A program made the translations under genes and the position numbers. From contig JAINUG010000147.1 of assembly GCA_029706075.1 (NCBI GenBank), forward strand, positions 314,501-378,500: DNA of 64,000 nucleotides, in the 5' to 3' direction. Within the stretch, counting starts at the first letter, position 1, and every line of letters starts with the position of its first letter. Of the stretch, positions 12,673 to 26,795 are shown one piece after another. Origin of the DNA: Aldrovandia affinis. Lineage: Eukaryota > Chordata > Actinopteri > Notacanthiformes > Halosauridae. The notes below the pieces were generated by a model. The model saw nothing but the letters and a program-made list of their open reading frames with translations. It made no database searches and had not been told where the DNA came from.

Positions 12673-15600
12673 TTCCAGAATGCTAACATATTGTACTCCA
12701 GAATTTTGCTTATCTTGCCTTTATTCAATTGAATTGTGAGATATATCAAGTGGTGTGGCATGAAACATCACTTTACATATCTCACAATTCATATACCGAG
12801 TACACAGAAACAGACTTTCCAAACCACAGCACTCTCTACAACAGGATTCCTCAAATCCGGCCCATGAATCCAATTTCAGTCCTGGTTTTCCTTTCTGTCA
12901 GGTCGTTAATTGAACAATAAATGTATGCATTTAATGGCCAGAGTGTCTTCACACCTGACTCCCAGGTAAAGGAAGGGTGGAGTGCTCGGCCCACGAGGAC
13001 CGTTATTTGAGGAACCCTGCTCTACAACATGTTCTGGCTGGATTTTATGTTGCAAGACCCAGGCATATGCATAGGCAGGCAGTTGTGGGCAGTCTGCATT
13101 CAACAAGTTTGGCAGTGTTGATAACTGCTGAGCACCATCTGAGTGAACCCAGGAACCCACTCCCCGTTGCCCGGTGCTTGTCGCCACAGCAACATCTCTG
13201 CATGTGATACACTCGCCTCCCTTCAGAGCAGATGACCCAGACCATAACGTTATCATGGCGATAAAAATAGCATGCTTTGATGTCGTTGAGCTGCAATAAG
13301 CAACGGAAAAATCACAACACTGGCAGTCGCAATCTTGTCAATTAGTCACTGTCTGTTTTAGAGCTCTCACCAGCTGAGGCTAAGAGGGTCACTTATATCA
13401 CACACATATCTTGTGACGGTCCAAGTTTTTTCAGTCCAGTAAGACGAAAAACCCTCATACAGGCTTTTCCTTCAGTTGTTTGCTAACCCCCATCAAGATG
13501 CCAATTCCTTGATAATATTTCCAGATATAAGTGATTCATTTCATGCATCCATGTACTGATACTGTAGCATTTGTGTGTGTCCACTATAAGTGTGTGTCCC
13601 TAAGAGCATCCGCTAAATGCTTAAAATGTAATGTAAAAAATGTAATGTAATGCTCTCACACAAAGGAAGAGAAGAAGACTCACTTACGTCCCTGGCCAGT
13701 ATGGAGAACTTCCCATCCAGTATGGGGAACCCGTAACCATATTTTCAATCAAAGCTGTCATCTGCCAATCCAACAACATCGAACTGCAATTACATATTCA
13801 CATATGTCACACAATGTAAAGGCAAGACAATAATTGTGTCTCCATTCCAATTAATGGTGCATATATGAACAAATCATTCGAGGTAGAGAGACTGCACCAT
13901 GCCAGACAGAGTACAGGGTGACTTTAGTGGCTGCTGCAAATTTGTACAATCCCTAATGATTACTATTATGATTAAGAATTATGATTCCCTTCAATAAGGG
14001 TAATAACAGGATCTGGATCTTTGTGGTCAACACACATGATGGCGTCCATCACAGCTGTGAATTGTATTACCTTTGTACTGTGAGTCTCACTCTGGGCCTA
14101 GGTTAGAACACAGGTTAGAATCCTAGGCAAGCTGTTTTTATTTTATTTAATTTAGGATTTTTCAAATTTTCTCACAATTTGGTAGCCAATTGCATCCTCT
14201 TCTGATTCATCTACCTCTTCCCCTCATACTGCAAGTTCACTGCCGTGTACTCAGGATCAGCAGTGACAAAGGCAACGAAGCGCCTTCTCCGAGATGGAAC
14301 TTGTCAAACCGTCGACTGTAACTCTGATATCCACAGAGCCACCCCCGCTGTGCATACGGCAACGGTTGTGACACCTGCTTGTGTTGTACCTTTGAGTAAA
14401 TAGTATAAACAGGAAAAAAGTGATATAAGTCGCTGTGGATAAGGGTATCTGTGAAGCAAAAATAAATTATTATTAATAATAATAATAATATTAACATTGT
14501 ACAATAACAAAAATTGCCATTATCACGTACTACAATTCCAAAGGGCCGATGAATTCCCACAGACGACAGAACAAGATTTGTGTCAGGGGGAGATGGCTTA
14601 CCAAGCATGTGTAAGCATTAAGACCTAAGCAAAGTGCTCAAAGACTCATTCTCAAAAATGGTGTCTGCCAAGCCCACACAGGTGACAAATGAGGCAAAAT
14701 TCTCCAGAAAATTCTCCAGAATTCAGTAAATGACTACACGTGCAGCTGATCGACAAGGTGGCAGAGTTACTGAGTGTCAGACCATGGGGATTTCAGTCTG
14801 ACAGCCTGGGGATCAGAGGTCAGGAAGACAGACCAACGCTGGTGCTGTAACCTTTCCTTAAAGCCCCACCCGGCCCTCTCCCTCACTCTGCGCTGAAGAG
14901 CCATACTGACCCCTTGACTCTGACCCCCTGCCAGTCTGTCTCCATCTGTTTGTAACTCGTAACTCGCACCCTCCGATATTTACACTGCCCGACAATTACA
15001 TGAGACTCCTTGAGCTTAAGAGGGAGCCGGTCTAAGGAGCCCAGCTGGGAACTTGGTATTAGCTACCCAACAACATAAGAGGTGGCTCACCATGTGAACC
15101 CCTGCCAAAAATCCCCCCAAAAAGAAACTGGACATGGGTAGTGGAGGGCCCATGGTGTACTGCAGAGCTGTTATATATAGACCAGCTGAGGTTTGCCAAG
15201 GCTGAAAATATTGCTCTAATATTGTCTATTTTCAGTGGCTCTTAATGCAATTACACTGATTGATAACACGAGTATGCAAAGGGCACATGAACATAAATAT
15301 TTGAAGTCACCGGGCCTTAAAATGATGACATTTGTATGCATATACTATGTTTTCGCATTGATATTGATGCCTGCAAGAATGCATCAATCTCGCAGTGTTT
15401 ATTTCTGTTTTCCTGCTCCTGCTCATGCAGGAGTACAGTGTGCTTTTTCTGGGTAGCGATATTGGAAAGGTACGGCTTAATGAAAAAACGCCCCAACGGA
15501 GTGACCTTGTTTCTGTGTGAAGTGAGCTAATTATAGCCCTGATCTAGAACTGTGCATCAGCTGCTGATAGGTCAGCCAAAATGAGTAGCAATGAGTCAAG

Positions 15601-16812
15601 CACTAAGCACGGGAGAAGGCCCTTCACGTCTTGTGATAAAACAGGTAATTTTTATTCCTGTGATGACGACGGGTTTTGCAGAAATGCTTGAGTGTGTTCA
15701 GTCTTTTCAATCCTCATGACCCTCTTTCCCCAAAAGTATAGGGAGGGCCACTTAGGAGGCCCACTTACCGTCACTATGGTAATGCCAGCAACATGTTTCA
15801 GGGATGAACCTTGTGGGGACCTTGTGAGAGGCTCACTTTTAGGTATTGACAATGACCGGCTTATCTGCCTTTGATTGCTCCAGGCTGAAACAGCTCAGTG
15901 GAGCTATCTGCATCCCTCATTCAAAAGAGTTTTGACGTTTCTATTTTGGCATTCATATTTTCACTCTTGGCTATGTTTTTCATTGTTTAGAACAAACACG
16001 GTATTAGGGAACACCGTTAGTGAATTGTTCAATAATGCGTCATTTCTAAAAATAAACTCTCTGCTCTCAAGTCCTTTCCTTGTGGCCTCTACTAGAAACA
16101 GGATGACTTCCCAATTAACAATTAATTAGTCATGTTCTCCAGAGAGCAAGTTACGGCAAGAGAGAAAGAAAGAGAGAGAGAGATATATAAAATGGCTCTC
16201 TATTGTTCATCTCTTTTGGATTCAGTGGTGCAGTGGTGGTGCTGCAAAAATTATTTAATATCAGGCTCAATGAAGACGCCTCCTCTGTGGGAAGTGAGCA
16301 GTGAGCAGTGAGCAGGGCCCCACTATTGAGTGAATGCTCAATTTGGGTTCTATTGAGGCAAAAACCACAAGCGCTAACCTTCAGTCCATGGGTGCATGGC
16401 TGTTAGACACCACACTCCTGGGCTCAAGGGTCAAGGGTCGAGAGTTGTCTAAGGTTTTATGGGCTGCTCTTCAAAAACCGAAATACCCCCACCGGCAAGA
16501 AACATTCACACTCACATACCTGCTGTTTAACACTGGAAAACTTGATTCAGGCATCTTTTATCTAGTTTCATAACATGTTTTTCTCCATAGCTATCTGTAG
16601 AATTGTTTGTGTATGTCCTAATACAAAAGAAATGGATGAATATCATAAATAAATATAATACATTTGAAAGATGAATTTACAGCAAAGAATATGAGTACAG
16701 AATAACATAAGAATGTTTGATGATGTGAACAGGTCATTTACCTCATTTGTTTTACATAGTCTTGAAAGGAAGATAGGAAAGGTGACTATATCAGACCGTG
16801 TTCAATGGGGGT
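12673..16812. other. Intergenic DNA with minor repeats, no gene seen
   Basis: Contains a truncated repeat tail at about 13,585-13,652 (gcatccgctaaatgc then taatgtaatg, as at SINE ends) and a TAA microsatellite at 14,466-14,492. A diffuse repeat at about 14,140-14,290 shares the phrase aatttggtagccaatt with a stretch upstream of myf5. A short gagagaga tract lies near 16,165. Confidence 0.4.
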
Positions 16813-17028
16813 TATGACATTGTTGGGATTATAGAGACATGGCTTAGTGCAGTGTATGGGGATGAATATAATATAATGTGGGGGTACTAATTGATCAGGA
16901 AGGATAGAATAAATAAAAGAGATGGGAGTGTGGCCCTTTATGTCAAAGAAAATCTCAATGTGCAGGAAATTCCAGAAATGAACTTTCTCATTCCTTGTGA
17001 GGACATCTGGATTAGACTACTGGGAGAA
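16813..17028 (+). pseudogene. LINE endonuclease remnant
   Basis: The reading frame gives YDIVGIIETWLS, then a stop, then LIRKDRINKRDGSVALYVKENL followed by EDIWIRLLGE. This is the middle of the apurinic-type endonuclease of CR1/L2/Rex-type non-LTR retrotransposons (family words GITETWL and RRDR..RGGGVALYV). One in-frame stop and loss of both flanks show a dead fragment. The same class leaves a reverse-transcriptase fragment at 43.47 kb. Confidence 0.75.
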
Positions 17029-17849
17029 TTAAACTCTCCCGTCACTGAAAGTTGTAAATCTTTGCTCTAAAAGTCATGTTCCATTTCAGCTAAAAGAAAA
17101 TCGAATTCAAATGTATAAGGGATCCATACAATAATTTATATAAACTGATTTTTTCATACCTTCTCACCGTGTTTACATTCATCTTCCTCACTGTATGTTT
17201 GAAACAGTCTCCTCAGGGCAGAGATGTGTGTATCAACTAATTTTTTACGTAATATATATATTTCATGAGATTTCAACTGACGAACCAAAGCACCAACCAT
17301 ACACTTGTATCCAGCTACCGAACATGGGTTCTGGGGCTTATCATCTGAATAGCTAATGATTGGTATTACATGGAAGACATGGTCATTGTTAGATGTTCTA
17401 AACTTTCAAACAAGCTTTCACTGGCTTCTCGTGGTCACGGTTGGGCAGAGATAGGTCTACACGTACCTGACCAGTTCAACGTATGCATCAGAAAACTGGG
17501 GGCACATGGCACTTCTAGGTTCTGGGCGATTTGAACAAAAATAAAATATGAATTGTTTATACTTGAGGGCAGCAAGTCACCATCATTTTAGTGTCTTCAA
17601 ATAGATTTTTGGGCTTGTTTTCAGAGAGTTATTTGTCTGCCTTCAGGGTGAAGGGTGATTTGTCTGCCTGTCGACTTGGATGACGCACAGGACAGTGCTA
17701 CCCATGTTGTTATTGTTACCTTGACAATCTGTTTGGATCCACCTGGAAAGCATTCTGGCTAACGGGGTTCTGGTTGAATAGATTCAACAGAACTGATTAT
17801 GGATAGGTTTCTGGACAATTTGATACATAATTATCTAATACAGGAACCA

Positions 17850-18658
17850 GGGCCGTATCCAGGAGTCGAGAATTACCAAGGTCATGAGACCTAGCCCCTC
17901 TAGGGGGGTTGGTCACCAGAAATGCCACTAAGAAATATTTTATGTAATCAGTCTACCCTTGTAGCTAATTCACTAAAAGAGTAGTAAACTGTCATGATTT
18001 TATGAATGGTCACTGAAAATGTACACTAAAATGTAGCTAGCTTTCTGCCTATCGCCACTGTCAATGCATGCTAAGGTTAGCCTAAATTAGCCTATCACCA
18101 CTGTAGTCTGACTAAAAAGTGGTTTGTGTAACAGTCAGCTAGATAGACAGAAACAGCTACGTTTGGCTAGCGACTACACAAAACTACACACAAAGTAGCT
18201 ATCAATTGATTATCTCTGGAGATGAATAGCATTAATATAATTATAATACAAGCAGTCAACTTTTTATAATGTGAGAGATCTCTACACCTACATCATGCTT
18301 TACTTGCCTTCAGATCAGCAGTCTGACAAATCCCGCTGTGCAGCAAAGTCGTCCCAAGCGTCACTGCATCATCTTTGCTGAGTAAAGATTTTGTAGTAAC
18401 GATGAGATCTGCCTGTTTGGGACGGGTCCACTTCACCACCACACACACACAGAAGTAATGATGATGACGGTGATCAGGCGAGCAAGCAGAAATCTTGGCT
18501 ATGTACAAAACCTTTGCTATACTGAAGTGAAGTCATTTTACGTACAGGAGTTCACCACTTTTATTCAGTACACTGAATCAGTATGCAAAAAAAAATACAA
18601 CTCTGAAAAAATACAGAGGTCATGACCTCAGTATCCTCAATGGTAGATACGGCCATGG
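17850..18658. mobile_element. Putative non-autonomous DNA transposon, about 809 bp
   Basis: The nine bases caggaacca occur directly before (17841-17849) and directly after (18659-18667). Inside them the ends are imperfect inverted repeats, ggccgtatc at the left and gatacggcc at the right. Both ends carry ggtcatga-type blocks further in. The interior includes gctagctt/gttagcc-rich DNA and no coding remnant. An 8-9 bp target duplication suits a hAT- or Mutator-type element; the family is unknown to me. Confidence 0.6.
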
Positions 18659-18667
18659 CAGGAACCA

Positions 18668-21600
18668 CAAAGAAACATTTTTAATCATCCTCTTATATCT
18701 GTCTTTTTATAGTAAAAAAACACATACAGCATGACATGTGACTGGCTAAAAACATGTAACCACTTTGGATAGATTTTGGGACACCAAAGGACACCTGTGT
18801 CCTGTTTTTAGAAGCAACACTGTAGAATTTGATTGCTTTTAGATTTTCCATCCAGTTTTTTGGAGAAGTGTACAACCCCTCGGGATAGTACATACAACAA
18901 TTATTTGTCTGGAATCTGCTATGAGGAAAAATAATCATATTAGTGGGGTGTAAATCATTTTATTTATTTATCATTTTATGTAGTTTTATCAGTTTTATGT
19001 GCATCATGAGTCTCATAGGTGACACATTTGTAGATGCTGACACCTGATTCCTCATGGTACAACTGTTTACATCTTACAACTTCACATCAAGCCCTCAGCC
19101 ATGTCTATGCAAGGTGTACTTTTGAAGATATTAGGCTTAGTGTAGTAGTAGTGAAAAACAGCCATTTTTAGGCCTTGACATGATTGCCATCATCACTCCC
19201 CATCATCCACCACCCTGCTCTTAGCCCCATCGGGCATGCTGTTAGTGTAACCACCACTCCTGGCTGACCGGTTTCTCTAGCCCACTTTAATAGGTTCTAA
19301 AAGCAAGAAAATGTGGGATTGAACGGGATTGATTGTTGCTTGAACACTATATAGTACACAGGCATTTTCACATAGACAGTATATATAGTGGACCAAGGGA
19401 TGGCCATTTCCCCCATTGTGCACTATGACGCAAACAAGGAGACATTTACTTGCATGTACTCAACAGCGCCATCTGCATGTAGGTGTGGAGTACGATTTCT
19501 GTATCTGTTCTAAGTAACTGAGAAACTTTAGCTTTAATTCTATAACTGTTTTTCATATATGGAATGTAATTCCATATATGAAATAATGCCAAATTAACAG
19601 AAATAATGTCTATAACATATTCGTGTACATTTCCTTTTTGTTGTTCTATTCACTTCTATTAGGACTGTCTAAAAAGAGAATGACTCACCACAACTGCCAC
19701 TGCTTTGATGAGAACTGCCTTATCATTGGTCAACACTCTTCTGTTGCCTTCCGTGGGAAAGCCTATGTTGACATCAACAACTTCACACGATTGACTTGAC
19801 TCCTATGTGTGACTGCCATTTGTACTTTCTTTACCATTTGAACTTGACATTAGTTTCATTACAATTAATTTCTCTGTTTTAAATCAGCTAAAAATGCTAT
19901 TATGAAATATGCTAAAATGTGGCAGAAAATAATATAACAACCAAAAATGAGTGCAAACTATAATGGGTTGGATCAATAATCTGTAAGATTGTCTTAGTAA
20001 TAAATAAATATTTTTTAGCAAACAATGTTTTAAAGAACAACTACTACAGTATCACGTTTTATGTTCATATCTCCAACATATGAAAGTGCAGATTGCAATA
20101 CTATATTTCATCAACCATAATCCCTTTGAATTTTCAACAATACATGTTACTAACCAAAACACAAGACGATCATATGAAAAAAGAAGTTTGTTCTGAATAA
20201 TTGTGAAACTAGATGATACCTGCAGGTCTTATAATACAATTGAGAGTAATTATTTTATGTTTCTGAGCTTATTCGAATTCAGACATTTCCAAGCATTGAC
20301 ACATGTAATATGTGTCATCGTGAACATTAATAGACAAAGGAATCTGTGATGGAACATACCTATAGACAGTGCTAAAATGGTCAAGCAGTGTTAAGGCTTA
20401 GCTTCATCACAGACAGACATGTCCTCATTAAACAAATAGAACTAATTGGCTTTGATCCTTTCCCCAAACATAAGTCTCATCCTTTGGATTGATTTGGACA
20501 GCTGTTTTGGATTTTGTTAGCTGACAGCTCACACCTAATGTGATCATGACAAGGTCGATGGCTTTAGCTGTGGATGTAGACTGTGATGCCGACGTCACAG
20601 TAAGCCGGATGGTTTTTGGGATACGGTTACATTTTTACGGTTACATTTTAACTGGTTTAACTAAGATTGGTTACGTGCACGGTCTTCGGGCTGCAACAGT
20701 ATCCCTCGCCTGTTCACAAGCGCTCCATCACTTATCCTTGAAGGCCCCAGTCATCCCTTGATGAACGAGCGTCCACAGCCTGCCGTAACGAAGCAATGAC
20801 ATCACATCCCGTTTGTGCCAATGTGCTAGCCCAAGGGAAGGACATTTGTGCGTTTTACTTCTAAATACACAAACTGTGATGGCATAAAAGAAGAGCGTGA
20901 GGACTGAGCCAAATATAAAAGATATTCTCATATAATTACAGATTTACATTTGTGAGAGATAACCTTTCATGACATAATGTTCTAAAACACAATAATATTG
21001 AAAGGAGTACCACATTTTAAAACTTTCATTAATTGTTGAAAACTCAAAATCCGGACAATCAGTGCAATCAGTTAATTAGATATGACATTTTCTCACATGT
21101 TGAAGTAGGCAGTATAGAACCTTTGTAGGGTGTACTGAGTCAGGTTGGTGATTGACATTTTCCATGATGTGTGGAATTTGTCAACGGCCTATGACAAGTC
21201 CTGATCTGCTCTTGGTTGTTACCTGTGGAACGTGGGGCGGGGGCTCCCACTCATGGAGCAGAAGCCACTGTGTGTCTCTCACTCACTGTGGGCGTACCCA
21301 CTGTCAGAGCTCCATAAATCAGCAGGGACAAATACATTCACCCGTCACCCCAGATAAACTCACAGACACAATCCGTTGAGCATTGCGTTTTTGCACATGC
21401 AAAACATGTGCCATATAAATTATGTAAGTGGCATGGAATTTATGAGAGTTTATGATAGAGACACAGATAGACCCTTGTTCATGACAGAATCCCTGTAAAT
21501 CTAGATTTCCCGGGTAAAGGGAAAGGTCTCGGGTACCACCATCTTAAGAAACTAGAATGCACAGCCTAGCTGTAGATTTAAGAGGTGTGGCTCTGTGAGA

Positions 21601-23638
21601 AAATAAAACGCAGTGAAAGTCTTTGGCTGGACATTTACAAATGTTAATTTTAAAAGTTACTCTGTATAAGAACATCCGACTACATTTCTCTGAGTTACAT
21701 TTCAGCTGCTAATTGACGTTCTTGGAAACAAATGTAAAAGTAGATGTTAGATATATCAGTACATGTTGAATGACAACAGCAAAATAAACTGCATATTGTA
21801 GCGAGAACAGGGGTGTGGGGTTTCCATTCAACCAAGTTAGATAACGAAATACCACACAAGATGGTCAATGGAAATCTAACAAGATTTATTGGGGATAAAC
21901 TCACAATAAGGGGGGCAAATAAGGCAAACAGTCCAAATCCGTAATCCGTGTTTGTCGTTGTTGTTCGTTTCCCAGGTCTTTATCCAATACTTCAATCCAG
22001 GTCATACAAAAATCCAATCCACAATAGCAATCTCTGTTTTCACACACCCACTTTCCACGCATTTCCCTCATGGTACTTGGCAACCGGCTAGGGGCAACGC
22101 CCCGCCCCCTCTTTTATTCCCAAGTAGTCAGCTGTCAGAGGTTTTCCGGTGTGTCTTATTTCCTCCGGACCTCCATATAAGGTTTGGGGATGGAGCCAGC
22201 ATGTTGGCACATATTTCCCCTCTATCACCATTCCCCGCACCTCCCCCAGCCGTCTGCCACAATATATATTTAAAAATGAGTAGCCCTAGGTGCTTTTTGA
22301 AGTCTATAAATACACAACAGGCAATGAAAGGATGTATTTCCTGTATGTCCAGGTTCATGGCTCATCGTCTCTAAAAGACACAGACTATACAAGATAGGAT
22401 CTATTGCTACAGTTTTGACATGTTTCCACCTTGTTCCCATTGGCCACAAATGCTACCTGATGGCTTTTGAGGAACAAGCTGTCCTTAAACCAGGTGGAGA
22501 TATTATTTTACAAGATAAACAACTCTAGGTGCTGATATACCGCAGGTATCTGAAAGAGGAAACTCTGCATGAAAAGTGTTTTGTTTATGTGATTTCTTAA
22601 ATCATACTTCTTCCTGTTACTCCTTTGCAAGCATTCAAACCAGGGCTGCTGAGTTTGGCTTGTCTAAATTTACACTGATTTTGCACTGAATTGTGGGATT
22701 GATGAGCCAGCTGGCATTTGCTTTAAAAACTCTAAAAACTCAAAACTCAAAAACTCAAAAAACACACATTTAAAGTTATAATAGAAAGATGGACTTTTTC
22801 TTGAACAGAAATGATTGTATTCGGGTGTTTGCTGTCATAAGCAGCTGTAATTGACTACTTCATCTTTTGGCTTTTTCCAAAAACGAGCATTGTTGAGAGC
22901 ATTAAAGGTTTTTATTTTGGCAGTGGAATGTCATAGTGCTGGCTGCTTTGGCTGACAGTCGATGTCACATTGTCTTGGGATATTTAAATCAGTTTGGCAA
23001 TCCTGTTTCAGATAGAGTCCTTCAGTCCATGGGCTCTAGTTTAGTTGTCAAAGTGCAATGTGCAGACAGTAGCACTTATTCAAGAATGGAGGCGCATTAA
23101 GGCTTGTCCTTGTATATTCCAGATGCAAAAAACATTTGTCTATGGACCCCACAGCCCCATATCTACCCATTAATAATGTCCCTAAACTAGCATAAAACGG
23201 CCTTTGGTGGTCTGGGTGGATGAAAACGCAAGCAAATGATCACACACAAAACTTGCACAGCGCCTAATATTTTTATTGGCACACCCCCATTGCACTGCCC
23301 AACCCATGTTGGCCCAAACGCCTTTATCGCCGACCAAGAAACTACCAAACTGGGCAGAGGCAAGAAATATCCCGTTTGCGATGGCTGAAACTAGCAATTA
23401 CACTACCGTCCAGGTGCATTCTCACTACTGTCTTCCCCAAACTAGAGCCCCATAGCATTTAGGGAGGGGATGTGACACTATTCGTTACGCTCTGCAAATT
23501 TTTGCTCTAATAAACATAAACATATAAACATAAACAAACATTGCAACAAAAGAGGTGGAAAATGGCAGAAACAAAAACCAATGGTTTATTTAGAGGAAGG
23601 AGTGACATCATGATAACGACCCACTGACGGAGCAGGAG
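18668..23638. other. Intergenic DNA, no gene seen
   Basis: Mostly AT-rich. It includes a perfect inverted repeat at 19,552-19,582. A more GC-rich stretch at about 21,790-22,270 looks repeat-derived but I cannot classify it. Around 23,240-23,270 a phrase (cacacacaaaacttgcacagcgc) recurs in part near 28,900-28,960, suggesting another low-copy repeat. Confidence 0.4.
19552..19582. repeat. Perfect 13-bp inverted repeat with 5-nt loop
   Basis: Arms ttcatatatggaa and ttccatatatgaa flank tgtaa. It may be the core of a decayed foldback element or an AT-rich cruciform; nothing else shows function. Confidence 0.8.
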
Positions 23639-23719
23639 CTAAAAATAGCAGAGACCTGGACTCGCTCGTACATATATGTCCATGAAGCGTGCGGAACATT
23701 CCAGTGATATCTGCAGATG
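23639..23719. promoter_or_regulatory. Cluster of MEF2, MCAT and E-box motifs
   Basis: CTAAAAATAG (23,639-23,648) is an exact MEF2 consensus. CATTCCA (23,697-23,703) matches the TEAD/MCAT core, and CAGATG (23,714-23,719) is an E-box. The three lie within 81 bp of non-repetitive DNA about 31 kb upstream of myf6. Enhancers of the myf6/myf5 locus are spread over a long upstream region in mouse. Regulatory activity here is inference. Confidence 0.35.
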
Positions 23720-24164
23720 GTTTGCAGATTGGGGCACCGAGTAGCGACAGCAGCCTGTGTGCGTCAAACAATGCTCGCCCAAGAAAGTATTCCTCTTCCC
23801 GAAAGTTAAAGGGGTCGATCCATTTGAGAAAACTGCTTTAATAAGGAGGGATTTCTATTTTGACAAAAACGTCTTGTACAATAGTCTTTGCCAAGATACA
23901 GAGCAGCGTAACAGCTGCTGTGTGAGAAAGACTTTTCCGCTTGTCCCTGTGGCTTTTTCATGTTTATCTCATTTTTTTAATGGATCACTGGGGTCAGACT
24001 GGGGTTTAAGGCTGGAATCATAGCTGATGACAATGCACTTCTTGGTCAAATGGCAGTGGGAGAATGCAGCATCTAAATTGAACTCAATCTTGATTGCTCA
24101 AGGAGTCACGCGTAAATGTGCAAATGCACAGTTGACATAATTTTGCCATTGTCCTCTGGCAGCG

Positions 24165-24430
24165 TGTGGCAAGATTGTTTGAGAGCTGGGAATGCAACCA
24201 GGAGGATGCAGGTTCAGATCCTGGGTGGAGCATTACTGTCGTACCCTTAGACAAGGTCCTTAACCTTAGGACGGGATCCCTCCCTCCCTGGGTGATGCTA
24301 CCGCCAATTATACGTCACTCTGTGGGGCAGCTGGCCACAGTCGGCACTGGCACAATCTGGACTTGATACCAGACCGTGGGGCTCATCCACACACTAGAAC
24401 AGTGCTTTAACAGGATGAGCCATCCAGCAG
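24165..24430 (+). repeat. tRNA-derived SINE
   Basis: Begins with a degenerate box A region and a box B-like ggttcagatcc. A body phrase typical of fish SINEs follows (ttactgtcgtaccctt, then aaggtccttaacc). Diverged and inactive-looking. Confidence 0.55.
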
Positions 24431-25372
24431 CCCTACAAATGCTGCAATAGGCAACCCAATCAGCTTAATGTTGGCCCATGTGTCATTTGTATCAATGGGC
24501 CAATTTTAGGTCTGCTCATCTGCAACCCAATGGGCCAAATAGAATGCTCTGGCGTTGCCCACTGTCAATGCCTAACAATGACCTCAGTCATGTTACGTCT
24601 ATTCAACTATGACAATGCTGTGTTGGTAGTTGACATAGGACCAATTTGGCCCTGCCATAGGTTAGTTACTGTTGGCTCTGGATACAAAAAAATCTATTTT
24701 GGGGGTCACTGATTTGGACCTTCAGAATGCCAGTACTGATGGATGAGATACTGTTGGAGAAACATAAACATGAAAAAAAACATTAGTTGGACCATATCTG
24801 GCTGCTGATAGTTTAGTTGATTACAGTGCTACCAATAATGTGCTACTCTGATGGTGATTGTCAGCCACCATATCCACCAATATCCAGCTTTATACCGACC
24901 AGGCCACATTTACAGAGATGGAAGCTTGAGCTTCTGAAAGAGATGACAATTTACTCACAGCTGACACAGCAGACAGATCCTATGTGACTTCTCCCACCTC
25001 AATATATAATATAAATGTATTTCGCTTAGACATTGAGGAGTCCCAAAATCACCTAATGTTACTTAGTTTGACCAAACATGTATTGGACATAATTTGCATT
25101 GGTAATCTATCTGGTAATCTATCTGTCTAAAGCAAGCTCCTAACTTGTGGTCATTAAAGATCACAAGGTTCTCTGGTGTCCTCGCCACATTCCCAACTTG
25201 TTTCTCTCAATATCTAGTCAAGCACAGGCTTTACCATTACATAACATGTTTAAGCAAATTGGGAAAATGCTGCAGCATGTCCTATTGTAAGTGCTGCATG
25301 TCCCCCTGCACTATGCGTGATGAGCTTTGTCTTGGTCTACCAGACTTCTCTACAAAGAGAAAAGAATAAATG

Positions 25373-25479
<107 letters not shown>

Positions 25480-26244
25480 TGAGAGAGTGAGAGAGCGAGC
25501 CCCTGGACATCATGGGTTCTGGCCTTTTAAGGAGTGCTCTGGTGGAGTCCAGAGAAGCACTGGCCTGCATTTCCCAGCACAGCTTCCTTACTCCACTCTG
25601 GGGAGCCAAGACTACAGACACGGATCCATCACAGTGTTTCCCTTCAACCCGCTCTCTCACCTCACAGTGTCTGTGTGTACGTGTGTCCCCTTGTCTTAGA
25701 AACGTACTGTCCCACTTCTCCCTTAATGCGTGGCAGTAATAAATGGCATCTCCTTAGTTTGTTGCTTGCATATCCTTGGATTAATGTCTTTAACTTATAG
25801 TTCTTAACAATATTGATTTAACACTAATACTTATGAACTGGTTGAACCATGATTCACTTTTTTTAATAGGTACTCTGCAGCTGTTGTTTTGCTATTGCTT
25901 AAATTATTGCAATGGACCTGTCCTGAGAAAGGCAGCATACTACTTCACAGCAGAATCATTCTTTCTTTGCATCAATATTATCTCCCATTTTTTTAAATTC
26001 AGTCCATAATAATAATTTGAACTCTCTGTGAACTGGCTACTGAATGGTTTCGACAGCATCACACAAGACACCGTGTGATATTGTTGGTTAAATTGTTTTA
26101 GTAATTCTGAAATATGAGAAATACAAATGCCTAAGCGATGTAGTTGAACTTGAATTTAGAAACTTGTAACTTGTACAACAAGTCTACTGATGTTATGTAC
26201 ATTGCCTTGGTATAAATATGTATAAAAATGAATTAAAACAACCA

Positions 26245-26340
26245 CTTACTACTACTACATCCACTGCTATTACTATTGTTACTAGTACTCCAACTAGTAC
26301 TTCTACTATTTCTACTGCAGCTGTTACCACTACCACTACT
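26245..26340. repeat. Imperfect trinucleotide (ACT/TAC) tract
   Basis: Runs of act, tac and att triplets with many substitutions. The long open frames here rich in Ser, Thr or Leu are by-products of the repeat. Confidence 0.75.
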
Positions 26341-26776
26341 CTTGTTTATTCTCATGATAATATACACATATAGGATACTATACACTAATAAGATATGTAT
26401 TATATCTTTCTTAATTGGTGCTATAGTTTTGTTTTTACTTTTCACCAATGACCTTCTTTTCAGTTGTGGAATATGGCAGTCACAGAACAGGGAGGGCATG
26501 TTCCAGCAATGGGAATCAGCAGATGTTCTCCAGTCTGCTGTCTTTTTCCACTGCCCATCAGATAGCGGGGATGTAAACTCAGTGACATTCCATATAAGTA
26601 GGCTATCATTATGATGTCCCTCCCGAAAACTCTCCCCTACTCCAGGCCCCCAGCTGTCTCTGAGACGACCCCCATCCCACCAAGACAGAAGCAGTGTTCT
26701 GGCTCACCCACGTCATTTCCCATCATCCCTTGCAGCACTGCCAGGCTCCGGATGAAAGTTTAACCCGTCTTCTCAG

Positions 26777-26795
26777 CTATTAATAGCCGCAGCTG
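26777..26795. promoter_or_regulatory. Adjacent MEF2 site and MyoD-type E-box
   Basis: CTATTAATAG (26,777-26,786) is an exact MEF2 consensus. Three bases later comes CAGCTG (26,790-26,795), the preferred core E-box of myogenic bHLH factors. This paired arrangement is typical of skeletal-muscle enhancers. It lies in a repeat-free stretch about 27.6 kb upstream of myf6. Confidence 0.4.
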
